Source: Sperchopsis tessellata | Lineage: Eukaryota > Arthropoda > Insecta > Coleoptera > Hydrophilidae | Direction of reading: 5' to 3' | DNA length: 29,355 nucleotides | Assembly: GCA_033557685.1 (NCBI GenBank) | Contig: JAWQRN010000453.1 | Location: forward strand, 1 to 29,355 | Shown: positions 11,010 through 20,989 of the stretch, one piece after another | Numbering within the stretch: the first letter of the stretch is position 1 | Layout of the letters: each line of letters opens with the position of its first letter | Notes under the pieces: generated by a model | Told to the model about the DNA's origin: nothing | The model's database searches: none | The model's input: the letters and a program-made list of their open reading frames with translations, nothing else | Position numbers and translations under genes: made by a program

Positions 11010-11190
11010 TTGCGAGGTGAACGACGAATTGTTTGTAACTAGCTGTAATTATCTTTTTATGAAAATGAAAGGCTTGCGAAAGATTTGCGGGGTGAACGGC
11101 GACTTATTTGTTTGCGGTTTGAACGACGAATTGTTTGCGGTTTGAACGACGAATTGTTTGCTTCCGGATTGAACGGCGACTTGTAACTAG
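11010..11190. repeat. 23-bp minisatellite (TTTGCGGTTTGAACGACGAATTG)-type
   Basis: Two identical 23-bp units lie at 11111-11133 and 11134-11156. Diverged longer units flank them at 11084-11110 and 11157-11183. The unit core is TTTGCGG, then TTGAACG(A/G)CGA, then (A/C)TTG. A further half unit (GAGGTGAACGACGAATTG) lies at about 11013-11030, followed by TTTGTAACTAGC, which recurs after the last unit as TTGTAACTAGC. The AT-poor, CpG-rich unit stands out from its surroundings. Confidence 0.85.
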
Positions 11191-11221
11191 CATCATTGGG
11201 TACATAACTGTGACTGACTGT

Positions 11222-13240
11222 TTACGACTGGTCTCTGATTATCTTATCTACTGATCTACTCATGCGTATATCCACATATTCCATCTCCACTCGGTACCTA
11301 GCTGTGTGAATCAAACTTCCCACAGTACTAAGCCTTGTCCATTGCCTTATATTTTGCAGCCAAGGCATCTTCTTTCTTCCTATTCCTCTTTTTCCTTCAA
11401 TTTTCTTCAATTATCACCTGCACTACATGATAATTTGGATGCTGCATCAAATGTCCTAAGTACGCGGTTGTTCTTCTCTTTATTGTAATTCCTCGTTTGT
11501 AATTGTTGGTATTCAGGGGATCTTAAGAACTCTGCGATACAGTCACATCTTAAAGGCTTCAAATTTATTGATGCTGCTTTCAATGTCCACCCTTCCATAC
11601 CGTAGAGGAGTACTAACCATATATAACATCTAACGAATCTCAGCTTAAGGATGATATCGAAGTTGGTGTTCGTAAGGGCTTTCTTAAACTTCATGAACGT
11701 GTTACGTGCGCTTTCAATTCTACATTTTACTTCGTTGTCTGATGTACTGTTCTCAAAAAACCACTTTCCTAGATATTTGAACTTGTGTACCCGCTCAATT
11801 GGTAGATCATCAAATGTCAATACCTCACTCCTCGTTGTGTCTGAATTTTTGCTAATAACCATAAACATTATTTTTCCGATATTAATGTTCAACCCCATCT
11901 GTTTGCTATGCACCCTTACAGTATTGACCAGCTGTTGCAGATCTTCAATGTTTCGGCTATTAGTATTGTATCGTCCGCATATCGAATATATCTTATCCAG
12001 ACACCATTGACTTAAATGCTTTTTTTCTAAATCAGTAAGAGCTTCCCGGAATATGTTCTCCAAATACAAGTTAAATTAAAGAGGCGACAGAGCACAACCC
12101 TGCCTATCTCCCCTACAGATCTGTACTGGGTAGGTTACTTCGTCATCAGTCAATCAACCTGGGCTGTCTGACTCCTGTATAAATTCTCAATTCATCGGAT
12201 GTCCTTCTGGCCAATGCCTCACTTCTTAAGGATTTCAATAATCTTGTGTTGGTGTACTCTGTCAAATGCTTTTTCATAATCTATGAAGCACAGGTACACA
12301 GTTTTTCTTTGGTCGTGAGAGTTTTGTACGAGAACTTGTGTTGCGACAATTGCTTCCCTTGTTCCCAGACCCTGCCTGAATCCGAATTGTGTTTCACTTA
12401 TCGTATCTTCGAGTTTTCTATACAGTATTTGATGTATGACTCTGAGGAACAGTTTCAAGGTGTAGCTCATAAGGCTGATGAGTCTATGTACCTCACATTT
12501 TCTTGTGTTTTTCTTTTTTGGGTAATGGAATAAACGTTGATACAAACCAGTATCGTTTATTTTATTGAAGATTTTGTGTAGAACGGAAATGCCTTTTTCA
12601 TCGAGGAGTTTGAATATTTCTCACGGAATTTCATCTGGGCCTGTTGCTTTATTTGTCTTTGCAGTTGCAGTTACCAGCGTTGATGACCTCACGTCGCTTT
12701 TCATCCGAAAAGAGTCTCTTAGTATACCCTCCCAAACGTCTTTCTTCTGTTGAGTGTATATTACTATTTGATTTTCTCGGATTACTAACATTGAGATATT
12801 TATCTTACAGAAGACTCCAGTCTGCAGTTGCTCAATCTCTCTACACTCACGTGTAAGCCATTCGTTCTTCACTGTTCAGATTTTTCTTCGTATCAGTTTC
12901 TGTACATTTTTTTCGAATTTCATCAGTAATCCGTGCCTATTTTCGATCATGCGTTTTAAATCCGCCTCTGTTTTGTGTACTGTTTATCAAAATGTCCTTC
13001 ATTTGGCCCCATATACAAGTTAAATATTCTTGTTTCATGTTTGCTGGTAGGTTGCTCTCGATTTGTCTGCTAATTTCAGTCGATACTGCCGTTCTTATAT
13101 CTTCCTGCTTGAGCTTCGCAAAATCTGATTCACGCTTTGGGGTTGGATTATAAGGTTTTGAGAGCTTGATACTAATCGATGTCAGCAATAGTATATGGTC
13201 ACATGGGACGTCTGCTCCTGGGTAAGCACATGCATTTGTA
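11222..13240 (-). pseudogene. RTE-like non-LTR retrotransposon relic (LINE 3)
   Basis: The copy reads right to left. At 13188-13235 the endonuclease C-terminus appears as YPGADVPCDHILLLTS (family YPGADV.SDH; the catalytic-motif serine is now cysteine). A linker follows (12937-13188, 12621-12872), then the early RT. Segment 12219-12545 has ETQFGFRQGLGTREAI and LCFIDYEKAFDRVHQHK. About 12078-12112 encodes RGDRQGCALSPL. The catalytic YADD is intact at 11970-11981 but in a different frame from the downstream stretch 11407-12069 (LQQLVNTV, FKYLGKWF, YGMEGWTL). The end, 11222-11410, has the typical KRGIGRKKMPWLQNIRQW tail. Stops and several frameshifts show it is inactive. The set of motifs matches RTE-type elements often mis-annotated as craniofacial development protein 2. 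Confidence 0.85.
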
Positions 13241-13286
13241 ATCTAACCTCAAAATATTACAGAATTGTGTCATAAGTTCGTTAGTT
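13241..13286. other. Short spacer between LINE 3 and SINE
   Basis: This probably holds more of the endonuclease part of LINE 3, cut by the SINE insertion. Upstream endonuclease motifs are not visible beyond the SINE. Confidence 0.35.
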
Positions 13287-13568
13287 TTTTCTTTATTTGT
13301 TTATTTAATGTCAGCCTATTTCCACCGATGCCAGAGATTAGGCTCCCTCACTTGGGAATTTTTCCGCATCCAGTGTTCTAACTGGTACTAGGTTCTTTTA
13401 CGTGCACGTAGGCATTTTACCTACAATACACGGGACACACGGTTTTACGTCCTCCCCGGAAGACGAGAACTACAAAGATGTTTCTCTAATTACAAAAAGC
13501 CGACCTCCTCTGAGATTCGAACCCGAGACCCCACGCTTAGTAGCCAAGTACTTAGCCACTGAGGTCTT
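13287..13568 (-). mobile_element. tRNA-derived SINE
   Basis: On the minus strand the element starts with a tRNA-like head of about 70 bp. It has an A box TGGCTAAGTACTTGG (13544-13558) and a B box GGTTCGAATCT (13513-13523), which together form an internal RNA polymerase III promoter. GACCTC at its start can pair with GAGGTC at its end like an acceptor stem. A tRNA-unrelated body follows (GGGGAGGACGTAAAACC, then GTGCACGTAAAAGAACC). The 3' end is an A-rich tail (complement of 13287-13306). A second, headless-body copy of the same head lies at 13904-13975 on the plus strand. It is a SINE and not a tRNA gene because of the body and tail. Confidence 0.75.
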
Positions 13569-13740
13569 TTAGTTATTATCATTAATATTAAAGAAATGTG
13601 CCGATAGATAAAAGTGTTTGTTGCTACTTTGCTGTAATCTAAATTTCTGAGAAATGTTAACTTCTTATAAGTAATATTTTTATATTTCCGTATACTTTTA
13701 GTTCAAGATGTTAACCAACATAAAAATAAGCTGAATAAAA

Positions 13741-13903
13741 CAAGTACATAAAGTCTCTGCATGTATCATAAAGAATGGTATTTCAAATTTAAATTTTGAA
13801 AAAGATCACAAAACATTTTGCATTGTGTGCAATACAAACGTCGCAACTCGGAATTTTAATATAAAACGACATTTTGAAACTATCCACAAAAATCTTAGCT
13901 ATC
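13741..13903 (+). pseudogene. BED-type zinc finger of a ZBED5/Buster-like hAT transposase
   Basis: One frame is open from 13741 and contains FCIVCNTNVATRNFNIKRHF from 13816, followed by ETIHKN. This gives a C-x2-C-x13-H-x4-H pattern, the N-terminal BED/C2H2 finger of hAT transposases of the ZBED5 / GTF2IRD2 group, where it binds the transposon ends. The frame stays readable up to a SINE head that begins at 13904. The rest of the transposase is found, broken, further downstream. This could be an old domesticated gene fragment, but the decay argues for a dead transposon. Confidence 0.75.
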
Positions 13904-13975
13904 TCGTTAACTCAGTGGCTAAGTACTAGGCTACTAAGCGTGGGGTCTCAAATTCGAGACCCAGAGGCGGCCAGT
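13904..13975 (+). mobile_element. tRNA-like SINE head inserted in the hAT relic
   Basis: This head is about 85 percent identical by eye to that of the minus-strand SINE at 13500-13568, including A box TGGCTAAGTACTAGG (13916-13930), CTACTAAGCGTGGGGTCTC, and a weakened B box (AAATTCGAGAC where the other copy has GGTTCGAATCT). The body present in the other copy is absent, so it is truncated or an independent tRNA-related copy. A tRNA gene is unlikely: the B box is damaged and there is no clean cloverleaf. Confidence 0.65.
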
Positions 13976-15288
13976 TTTCATCTAGCGCACTGTATTTCAA
14001 AACTTATTAAACCCCTATCTAAAGGAGAATATTTAAAATATGCTTTTTTTGGGCCGCAGTGATTCATTGTATACCGATTATAGAGAAATATATCTTGATA
14101 TAATACGAATTTAAGAATTAGTTGCAATACAATAAAATACTTAATTTTAGTTATGGGCGAAAATACTTCTATCCAATTAATAAGTGATTTAAAAGGAACT
14201 GAAATATTTATTGGGATGAAAGTACCGATATAACTAGTCAGGCACAACTTGCAGTTATTGCTGGATGCAAATCTGGGCATGTCATGAACTGCAGTTGTAG
14301 ATGTTATAAAAAAATTTACAGAATAATTTACAAAAATTAACATTGACTTAAATTACGTTGCTTCTGTAACTACTGATTGTATAACGTTGGATTTATTAAA
14401 CAACTCAAACAATGCCTTCAAAATGCAGTAGCTGAATTTCACTATCTTATTCATCAGTAAGTCCTTTGTGCAAGAAAAAGTTTAAAATCATTTTCAAATG
14501 TGATGTCAGTTGTGACAAATATGGTGAATTTTATAATTATAATGCGAAATTGATGGCCCTTCGGGCCTTCTGATGCACAACAATTTTCGATGGCTTAGCC
14601 GCGGGATAGTTTAAAATCCTTTTGTTAGCATCCATGATGAAATAAGACTCATTATACGTGAAATGAACGTTAATTATCCCAAGCTGACAAATCTGTAATA
14701 GTTAAATGATCTGATGCTGCGATATAACACAAAATTTTAATGAACGTACTAAGAAATTTCAATAACAAGGAGAAATTGCATTTTCTATGTATGAAAATAA
14801 TAAATCGTTTCTGCCAAAATTGTACACATTTGTAGATAAGTGTATAAGAAAACTATGAGATATGTCTCATGTTTGCTTAAGCAATTTCAAGCAACTGCGA
14901 ATTTTGAGAATAATATTTATATTAACGAGAATGAAGTCAATACTTATTTTTGATTATTCGTGACATAAATGATGCTTTTTCAGAAAGATTTAGTCAATTT
15001 AAACAATTGGAAACCAATTTAAAGCTGTGTAAGGCTTCAGTGATAAAAAAATATCTATCGTGTCATATTTTATGTTTTCAATTGCCTATCCTTAGAAGTT
15101 TTTACACAAAATCTACATATATCTTAGCCTTAGATCTGTTTTCATATTCCAAAAACCAGTGGCTTACTGTACTTTCAAAAATGACTATTCTCAAATGTAA
15201 TGGCTGTAGGGAGTTGTTATGGAGATTCAAAGATATAATTTTAAATTTTTTATGTTTGGGAAAAATACATTTTTATTTTGTAATATAA
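13976..15288 (+). pseudogene. hAT transposase relic, ZBED5/GTF2IRD2-like (middle and C-terminal parts)
   Basis: At 14410-14537 the frame reads QCLQNAVAEFHYLIHQ, one stop, then VLCARKSLKSFSNVMSVVTN and MVNFI. This is the family block LQ.aVa.fH.lIHQ.aLCaKsL...nVM..V...VNFI. RWLSRG at 14588-14605 is the hallmark motif of this hAT group, in another frame. Next come FQ.QGEIAFSMYENNKSFLPKL-type text near 14755-14825 and, in 14950-15288, IRDINDAFSERFSQFKQLE. Between these are stops and frameshifts. The family uses a DDE/RNase H-like catalytic core for cut-and-paste transposition. The C-terminal dimerisation region is not recognisable after 15100, and terminal inverted repeats were not found. Confidence 0.8.
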
Positions 15289-16946
15289 ATTTACTTTAAT
15301 CCATATCCCCGTTCTTACTCGCGAATATATAGTACGGTTTGTCTGAGTGCTAGATCTAAATATCTATGCAAAGATATTATTTTCTATATATGGGATCGAG
15401 GATCAAATTTTTATTATATAATAGAAATTGACTTCACTTCATATCTAACGAAAGTCAAGAAAATAATGTTAGGAACAGATGAAAGGTTTTCATATAACCC
15501 CATGAAATTAGTTACCGAATTTTAAATAGACAAAAGGCATTCTCGAACTGGAACTAAGTAACTAGGTAAATAGCTAATATACTTAACCAGGACTGGGGTG
15601 CATACCATAGTCAGTTATCTGACACGTCATAGCTACTTAGGATGAGGGTGTTTCAGAATCTAACCTTTAGGAAATGTGAGAAGGAGTAGGGAGTCAGAAA
15701 AATATTTTCCACCCTGTTCTTACTCGGCTGCGACAATATTAGAAAAAGTTTGGAAGGGGAAATGGGTACCTTGTATCTTGATAGGAAAATGTTGAATATG
15801 TTTTTACGCAACTCTCGTCCTATGTCAAACATGACGCTCCATATAGACAGGAGATAATTGTTGTATTATTATAAACAAATGTCAAAGTGGCAAATAAACG
15901 GGGAATTGTATATTTTCAACATTGTAGGTTTAGTTTGACACTATATTATATGTTTTCTTGTATCAACCTACGGTCCAATCATGGCCTGAAACTAAGATAA
16001 GTTACGAAAAATTCATTCAAGTTACTGGCATACCTATGTTCCCTACCATTCCCTATACAACATTTTCAGTCAAACTATCATAGAAAAATTGATCTCACCA
16101 AACTATGTACTGGCAGAAAATTTTAATAATTAAATATCTCGAATAATGTGAGAAAATGAAGTTGACAGTAACGAATGAGGACATCATACACAGATATATA
16201 AACATCAAAAACAGGATACTAAGAAGAGGCTGGGTATTTTTTGATAAAATTACCCGCCCTGGTTAACATACTTAAATGGTCAAAATTTTTCAGAAGTTTA
16301 AGGAAATATTGGATTTTATCTTCTCTAGCTCCATTTGTTTATACAGAAAATAAAACATTTTATTTGTGCAAAATTTAATATAGCACAAGAAAACCTAAAT
16401 TTTCGTTTATTTCTCTAAAACAAAAGAAGTAAAAATACATAAATAAGAGCATAGTATTACTCACAAAATGTTCTTGAGGATGTAAGCAACAAGAAGTCTA
16501 AATTAACAACACTATAATATGATATATTTTCTGTAATTTGTAAATATCTCAGAAACAAACGAAGCTACAGAAAATCTAATCTAGTATTTAACATTGCGTT
16601 AAAATTCTAATATACTTTCTACCTGTAATCACATTTGTAGCTAGTAAAATACTAAAAAAAGGATAAGGATAGTGCTATAATACTTATAAGTATAGAAAAT
16701 TTTTAAGTAATTTTGGATATTCTTGTATAAAAAAACAATAACCACACCAAAATAAATAAAAAACTCCGTATCTCGAAAACGCCATGCTTTAAAATGTTTA
16801 TATATACTTCAGTTACTGGCATATTCACCTCCTCAAATATTCACATAAGGTTCGAGACATCCCAAATATAATCAAGCATTCAAACAGAATATAAATTTTA
16901 GTTATGATGCTTTTAAAACTACTAATATTGTATTTATTGTCATTCA
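15289..16946. other. AT-rich stretch, no gene recognised
   Basis: No domain or repeat could be recognised. Frames are short and AT-driven. A slightly GC-richer patch lies at 15590-15850 without visible coding structure. Confidence 0.5.
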
Positions 16947-17250
16947 TTACCTAATATATTTGAATATTGTAGAGGTTCTGATAAGTGCCGACGTTTCGTC
17001 CACTGTTGCAAAAGACATTTTCAAAACGAGTGATGTTTCTTCAGCGAATGAACTCAATGTACCGATCCAGATTCTGAATAAGTGTAGTGTGAGATGTGCA
17101 CTAGTGTGGCACCGTTCCATTCCGATGTTTTTATAAAGTGTAGAATGACAGAAACGAGCAAAGGGTTCCTCCAAGCAATGGGAAGTTGAAAACCATCGTT
17201 CCTATTAATATTGTTGGAGTGATTATAAACGTCAATGGCTTCTCTGAATT
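16947..17250 (-). pseudogene. Penelope-like element, GIY-YIG C-terminus and tail (PLE 2)
   Basis: On the minus strand 17189-17245 reads REAIDVYNHSNNINRNDGF, the near-universal end of PLE GIY-YIG endonucleases (family REAIEI.KH.NN.NRD.G), followed by QLPIAWRNPL (to about 17160). A readable tail with KTSEWNGATLVHI continues to about 17080. Then follow text equivalent to EETSLVLKMSFATVDETSA (17042-16986) and the nucleotide motif GTGGACGAAACGTCGGC (16987-17003). The upstream endonuclease half and RT are missing or unreadable. The copy is inactive. It is joined to an inverted copy of its own tail (see inverted repeat). Confidence 0.8.
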
Positions 17251-17447
17251 TTCTGGGAAAATTTTACTATCTAACCATCCGAATGGAACATTGCCGTCCT
17301 AGAGCACCTCCCCCATTCCAGTCCTTACTTATGATTCGGCCGAGTTTGGATTAGTGTTTTGAGATCATTCGTTGAAGTATTATCACTCGCCTTGCAAATT
17401 TCCCTTGCAGTAGTAGACCAAATATTGGACCTTAGTATAGCCTCTAC
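16969..17447. repeat. Inverted repeat made of two PLE tails facing outward
   Basis: The minus strand of 16969-17085 aligns with the plus strand of 17334-17447 at roughly 68-70 percent identity by eye. Matching landmarks are CATTCGCTGAAG / CATTCGTTGAAG, ATCACTCG in both, TTGCAACAGTGGACGAAAC / TTGCAGTAGTAGACCAAAT, and CCTCTAC at both outer ends. The arms are separated by about 248 bp that include the GIY-YIG C-terminus of PLE 2. Both tails therefore point outward. PLEs are known to carry repeated termini in direct or inverted orientation. Confidence 0.7.
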
Positions 17448-17889
17448 ACTATTTCCACTCGGTATTATCTTTGTATACGTTATTGCATATCTAAATATTT
17501 ATGTTTATAAATCTTCTGGTTTACTTTCAGATAAGTTTTAAATCTGAAAAAACCGACTGTAAACACATGCTGATGAAACCTAGAAAGCAAACAAATTGGA
17601 TGAGGAGATATTATATGAGCTTGAAATTTTGTAAAATCACTGTCGATATTTGACACTTATAAACAACCCATACATAATATAGTTTTAGGTTAATTACAAT
17701 TTATCTGTTCCTCGAAAAATAAAATTTTAACGTATAATTAGAATCCGTCTGTCATACTATAATGAATGTAATCTCGTTGAAGCCTTTGTTCTGAGCCACG
17801 AAATAAAATTTTTCACTTTTAAAATTAATTAAAAAGTCGGATAGTTAGAACAAAGCTGGAGGAAATAAAATTGTTGAGAGCCAGAACAA
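17448..17889. other. AT-rich stretch, no gene recognised
   Basis: No feature is seen beyond possible continuation of the plus-strand PLE tail for a few bases after 17447. Confidence 0.4.
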
Positions 17890-18400
17890 TTAACATTGGC
17901 AGTCGTTGGATCCAGCTGCATGCAGTTCCGTCGGTGTCGTTGATATTGCAATTTGGTTAAACGCCGTGTTGTCAGATGGTAGAGGTAGTTGGCTGCAACA
18001 GATTCATTCGGATTTCGCGACATAAAGAAAAGAATCCGGGCCCGGAATTTAAATCAGTTGCTACAGGGATACGGTGGGGATGGGAGTCTGGATCCAGCGA
18101 GTCATTTCCCGACACAGTCGGAGGTGGTCATCACCTAGAACGACTGCCATCAAGAGCAACACGCGCCCTTTATTGATCCTTGTTCCAGAGGTGGCGGAAT
18201 TGAGGCGGCGGTGAGAATGGCGGCATTTTCAACATTCGTTGATACGACAGCTGTCAGATGCATGCTCGGGTGAGCTGCAAATAATGGCGACATATGTACC
18301 GGTGTAGGAGATCCGAGAGAGCAGAAGCATTCGGGCAGGCACCGGGGCAAATAATACGAGGTGTCACCTGACATAAAAATATCCTTCTGCAATGTAATGT
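17890..18400. other. GC- and CpG-rich island
   Basis: This stretch contrasts sharply with the AT-rich background and has many CpG dinucleotides, especially at 18185-18350. Open frames exist on both strands (17976-18176 plus, 18150-18392 minus) but neither translation resembles a known family. A short start-plus-donor arrangement lies at 18217-18271. It could be a promoter/first-exon island or a GC-rich repeat. Confidence 0.45.
18217..18269 (+). other. Possible first coding exon (speculative)
   Basis: ATG at 18217 is in a good animal initiation context (GAGAATGGCGGC). The frame MAAFSTFVDTTAVRCM... reaches CGG|GTGAGC at 18267-18273, a strong match to a 5' splice donor. It lies inside a CpG-rich island. 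No downstream acceptor or exon can be assigned in this window, and the protein is not recognisable. Confidence 0.2.
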
Positions 18401-19027
18401 GACTATATGAAATTTTTATGATCTTGGATTTTTTTACGTACGAAATACATAGTGGAATGGAAACATTGTAAATGCTTATATAAAAGTGAAAAATGACTTT
18501 TGGCGGGTCGTATTTTTAAAATTCTCACTGCCGCGCGCACACTGTGAAACCGGTGTGTCATAATCCTATTTCGCCAGAGTCTCTCCAGTCCTCTCTTTTG
18601 GGCCTCTCTACCCTTTCTCTCCCGTTACATGTCTCGACACTCTACCTTGAAGGATGCTCGCATAACGCTGTCCCTTAATTAGAATTTTTACGATTCGGAG
18701 TTAACTCCGTGATTTTTATAATCGTATGATTTGAAACGACGCGTCGTCCTGTTTTCGTTGCTTGTACAACAATGTCTGTTTACATTCAGTACAATTTTTA
18801 GTGTATGGAAAGCAAAAAATACGCCAGAATGAAATACTTAGTTAAAAACAGTTACTTCTCGCTTCTATCGCTTTACATACCTCTCAGGTGCTTGTTACTT
18901 TTATACTATCTTTGTAAAGAAAATTATGATAATATTTAATGCAAATTTTCGATCTTGAAATATTTGTGGAAATATGATTTGTTGCATCCACTGAAACCAC
19001 AGTCATGTGTTTTGAGAGGATTTCTAT
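18401..19027. other. Mixed stretch with a second small GC-richer patch
   Basis: The patch at 18515-18665 includes GCCGCGCGCAC and a CT-rich run (TCTCTCCAGTCCTCTCTTTT). The remainder is AT-rich. No gene, RNA or repeat is recognised. Confidence 0.4.
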
Positions 19028-19137
19028 CTATATGTCTGTGGAACTAACACCTAAATTTTTTGAGCTATGAAAACGAAAAATTAGTATATACACTTCTAAA
19101 AAACATTCCGTAGACATTAAATTGAAAGCTGAAATAG

Positions 19138-19140
<3 letters not shown>
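19028..19140 (+). repeat. Diverged copy of the ~138-bp repeat family
   Basis: TATCTATATGTCTGTGGAAC and the following AACACCTAAATTTTTTGAGC, TATGAAAACGAAAAATT and ACACTTCTA correspond in order to 20445-20540 (TCATCTATCCATGTGTGTTA, AGCACCCAAATTATTTAAGC, TACGAAGATGGAAATTC, AAGCTTCTA). It abuts a (TA)n array at its end. Confidence 0.6.

Positions 19141-19210
<70 letters not shown>
19141..19210. repeat. (TA)n microsatellite with one TTTT interruption
   Basis: The alternating AT run is broken only at 19181-19184. It directly follows the 138-bp family repeat copy. Confidence 0.95.
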
Positions 19211-19507
19211 CTGCCTGGAACATGTATTACGGACTACGTGAGTCAACAGATATCAGCATATGTTGCTTTATTAATAGTAGAATGGGCCGCAAAAGTAATT
19301 TCAAAATGCGAACGAATAATTCAGACATACATTTCGTAATTCTTTGTAACAGTATTCCGTGCATTCTAGAAGTTAGCGAGAGTTAGTTAATTAGTACAAC
19401 GTTATTATATTTCACGTGCCGCTTATTTACTTACAAATGTAAACAATCTTCCATATACGCCAAATTGAATGTTAATATGTCTATCTCCCTTGTACATATA
19501 TTGAGAG

Positions 19508-19533
19508 TATATATATATATATATATATATATA
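19508..19533. repeat. (TA)n microsatellite, about 13 units
   Basis: An uninterrupted TA run lies about 150 bp upstream of the LINE 4 C-terminal relic. Confidence 0.9.
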
Positions 19534-19539
19534 ATGTAC

Positions 19540-20372
19540 TGCAAACGTAATCTGAAACTGCGGACGAGTGAGTCAGTCGTATATTTCGCGGAATGCCACC
19601 GCTTCGTCAGTGAACCTACATCCTGTACTCTGAAACAGCGCAATGTGCGTTCTAGTAGTATAGTTTGAGGAAATCGTACATGAAACTGAAGAAAATATTT
19701 TGCGGAAGTCCCGCATTGCCAGTTTTCAACCATTGTGACGTTGTATATGGACCATGTTTGGATAGAACTGATATTGCTCGTATGCAGCGGGTTCAAAACT
19801 GCTGATTAAAATTTATTTACGGTGGTATGTCAGAGTTTCTCATAAACTTAAGCAAGTTGGTCCTAAATTACACCATATTTATATCATAAGATTAGATTTA
19901 GAACGAACATTCACAATCTCAATCTTCGTTAGATGAACTTCTTTACAGTATCGGCTCATACTACGTCATTTTTCAGAAGGTCATTTTCTTATAACATTGC
20001 AGTGCTATAAAACTCTTGCTCTGAAAATTTTAGATGTCTTACTCTGTCAGTGATTTTGCGTAAGCTGCGCGATGGATACGTTGGGATATGTTTGAGAACC
20101 CGTGCCAATCTGTACCATTAAAGTTTCAAATCTTAGGGACCTAGATACTAGATACGCTTGTGCGTGCGCTTTGTATGTATTTTATGTTATATTATATTAT
20201 ACTTGAGTTTTGTTACAATTGCTTACGTATCATTACATGAACGATTAAGTGGAAGAGCAGAAAAACACTATTCTGAACTTCACCGTTTTGTTCAAGAAAT
20301 GTTTGTGTTACAATAAATTTAATTGTGTTTAATATCATGGAACAAATAAAGGCTTTATTTATTTATTTTATA
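19540..20372 (+). pseudogene. Non-LTR retrotransposon C-terminus and 3' UTR (LINE 4)
   Basis: At 19731-19800 the frame reads HCDVVYGPCLDRTDIARMQR and VQNC, one TGA, then LKFIYGG. This is the jockey/CR1-superfamily C-terminal block D.VYGp.Ld..d..riQrvQNscLRfI.G. Text equivalent to LPVFN precedes it. Downstream the frame decays through several shifts. The 3' UTR ends with GGAACAAATAAAGGCTTTAT and a (TTTA)n-like tail at about 20352-20372. Only the last part of the RT and the tail remain, which fits normal 5' truncation. The stretch at 19540-19680 may belong to it but is not confidently readable. Confidence 0.7.
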
Positions 20373-20420
20373 TACACTTTTTGCATTCATTGCGAGATGG
20401 CAGTACATTTAAGATACCAT

Positions 20421-20718
20421 TAATCAACCGGAAATAGTACCTTATTTTTGTCATCTATCCATGTGTGTTACTAGCACCCAAATTATTTAAGCTACGAAGA
20501 TGGAAATTCATACATAAGCTTCTAGAATTAATTGAAATAACCCAGTGAAATTAAAAAAAAAACAATCGGAAGTTGTACTTTCAGATTGTCATACTATTTG
20601 TGGGTTCTCCAACGCCTAAAAGATTTGAGTTTTGAGGACAGAAATTCGTAAGCTTTCAGCATTGGTTTCGAGATTCTACCGAATTGGGGATATAATCAAT
20701 CAACCGGAAATAGTACTT
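20421..20718 (+). repeat. Tandem copies of a ~138-bp repeat family
   Basis: CAACCGGAAATAGTAC (about 20425), CAATCGGAAGTTGTAC (about 20563) and CAACCGGAAATAGTAC (about 20701) occur at spacings of about 138 bp. The first two full units also share TTGTCAT near the start, an (A/G)AAATTC(A/G)TA segment and AAGCTT near 20516 and 20652. Another member lies at 19028-19140. I see no coding capacity. Confidence 0.65.
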
Positions 20719-20989
20719 TTCGGGCACTAAATTAAACTTTTTGGTCTAGATTTAAAATTATCTTAAAATTTTATATGTGTCACATAGAAACAAAAATTAT
20801 ATACAACAAGCAACAAACAAAAAATAAATGGGTGTGTGTATTTGTGCAGTGTGTATGTTGTTAGTTCCAATACCCGAGCCGTACTGAAGAGAATAGGGGA
20901 AGTGCAAGATAGATATAAAAATGTAAACTGTTCTCTCAATTTCGCAAAATTTCACCCACATAATTACTCCGAAAACATTTTATCAAGAC

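Noticed and set aside
11084..11183. A CRISPR-like array
   Set aside because: Units are contiguous with no unique spacers; it is a minisatellite in eukaryotic DNA.
11651..12010. Plus-strand open frame of 119 codons
   Set aside because: It is the antisense shadow of the RTE-like RT on the minus strand.
12246..12533. Plus-strand open frame of 95 codons
   Set aside because: Antisense to the QFGFRQG...YEKAFDRV block of LINE 3.
13500..13568. A tRNA gene on the minus strand
   Set aside because: A and B boxes are present, but it continues into a SINE body with an A-rich tail, so it is a SINE head.
13978..14343. Minus-strand open frame of 121 codons
   Set aside because: It lies antisense to the hAT relic and has no recognisable domain.
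19431..19796. Minus-strand open frame of 121 codons including an IYIYIY run
   Set aside because: The run comes from (TA)n and the rest is antisense to the LINE 4 C-terminus.
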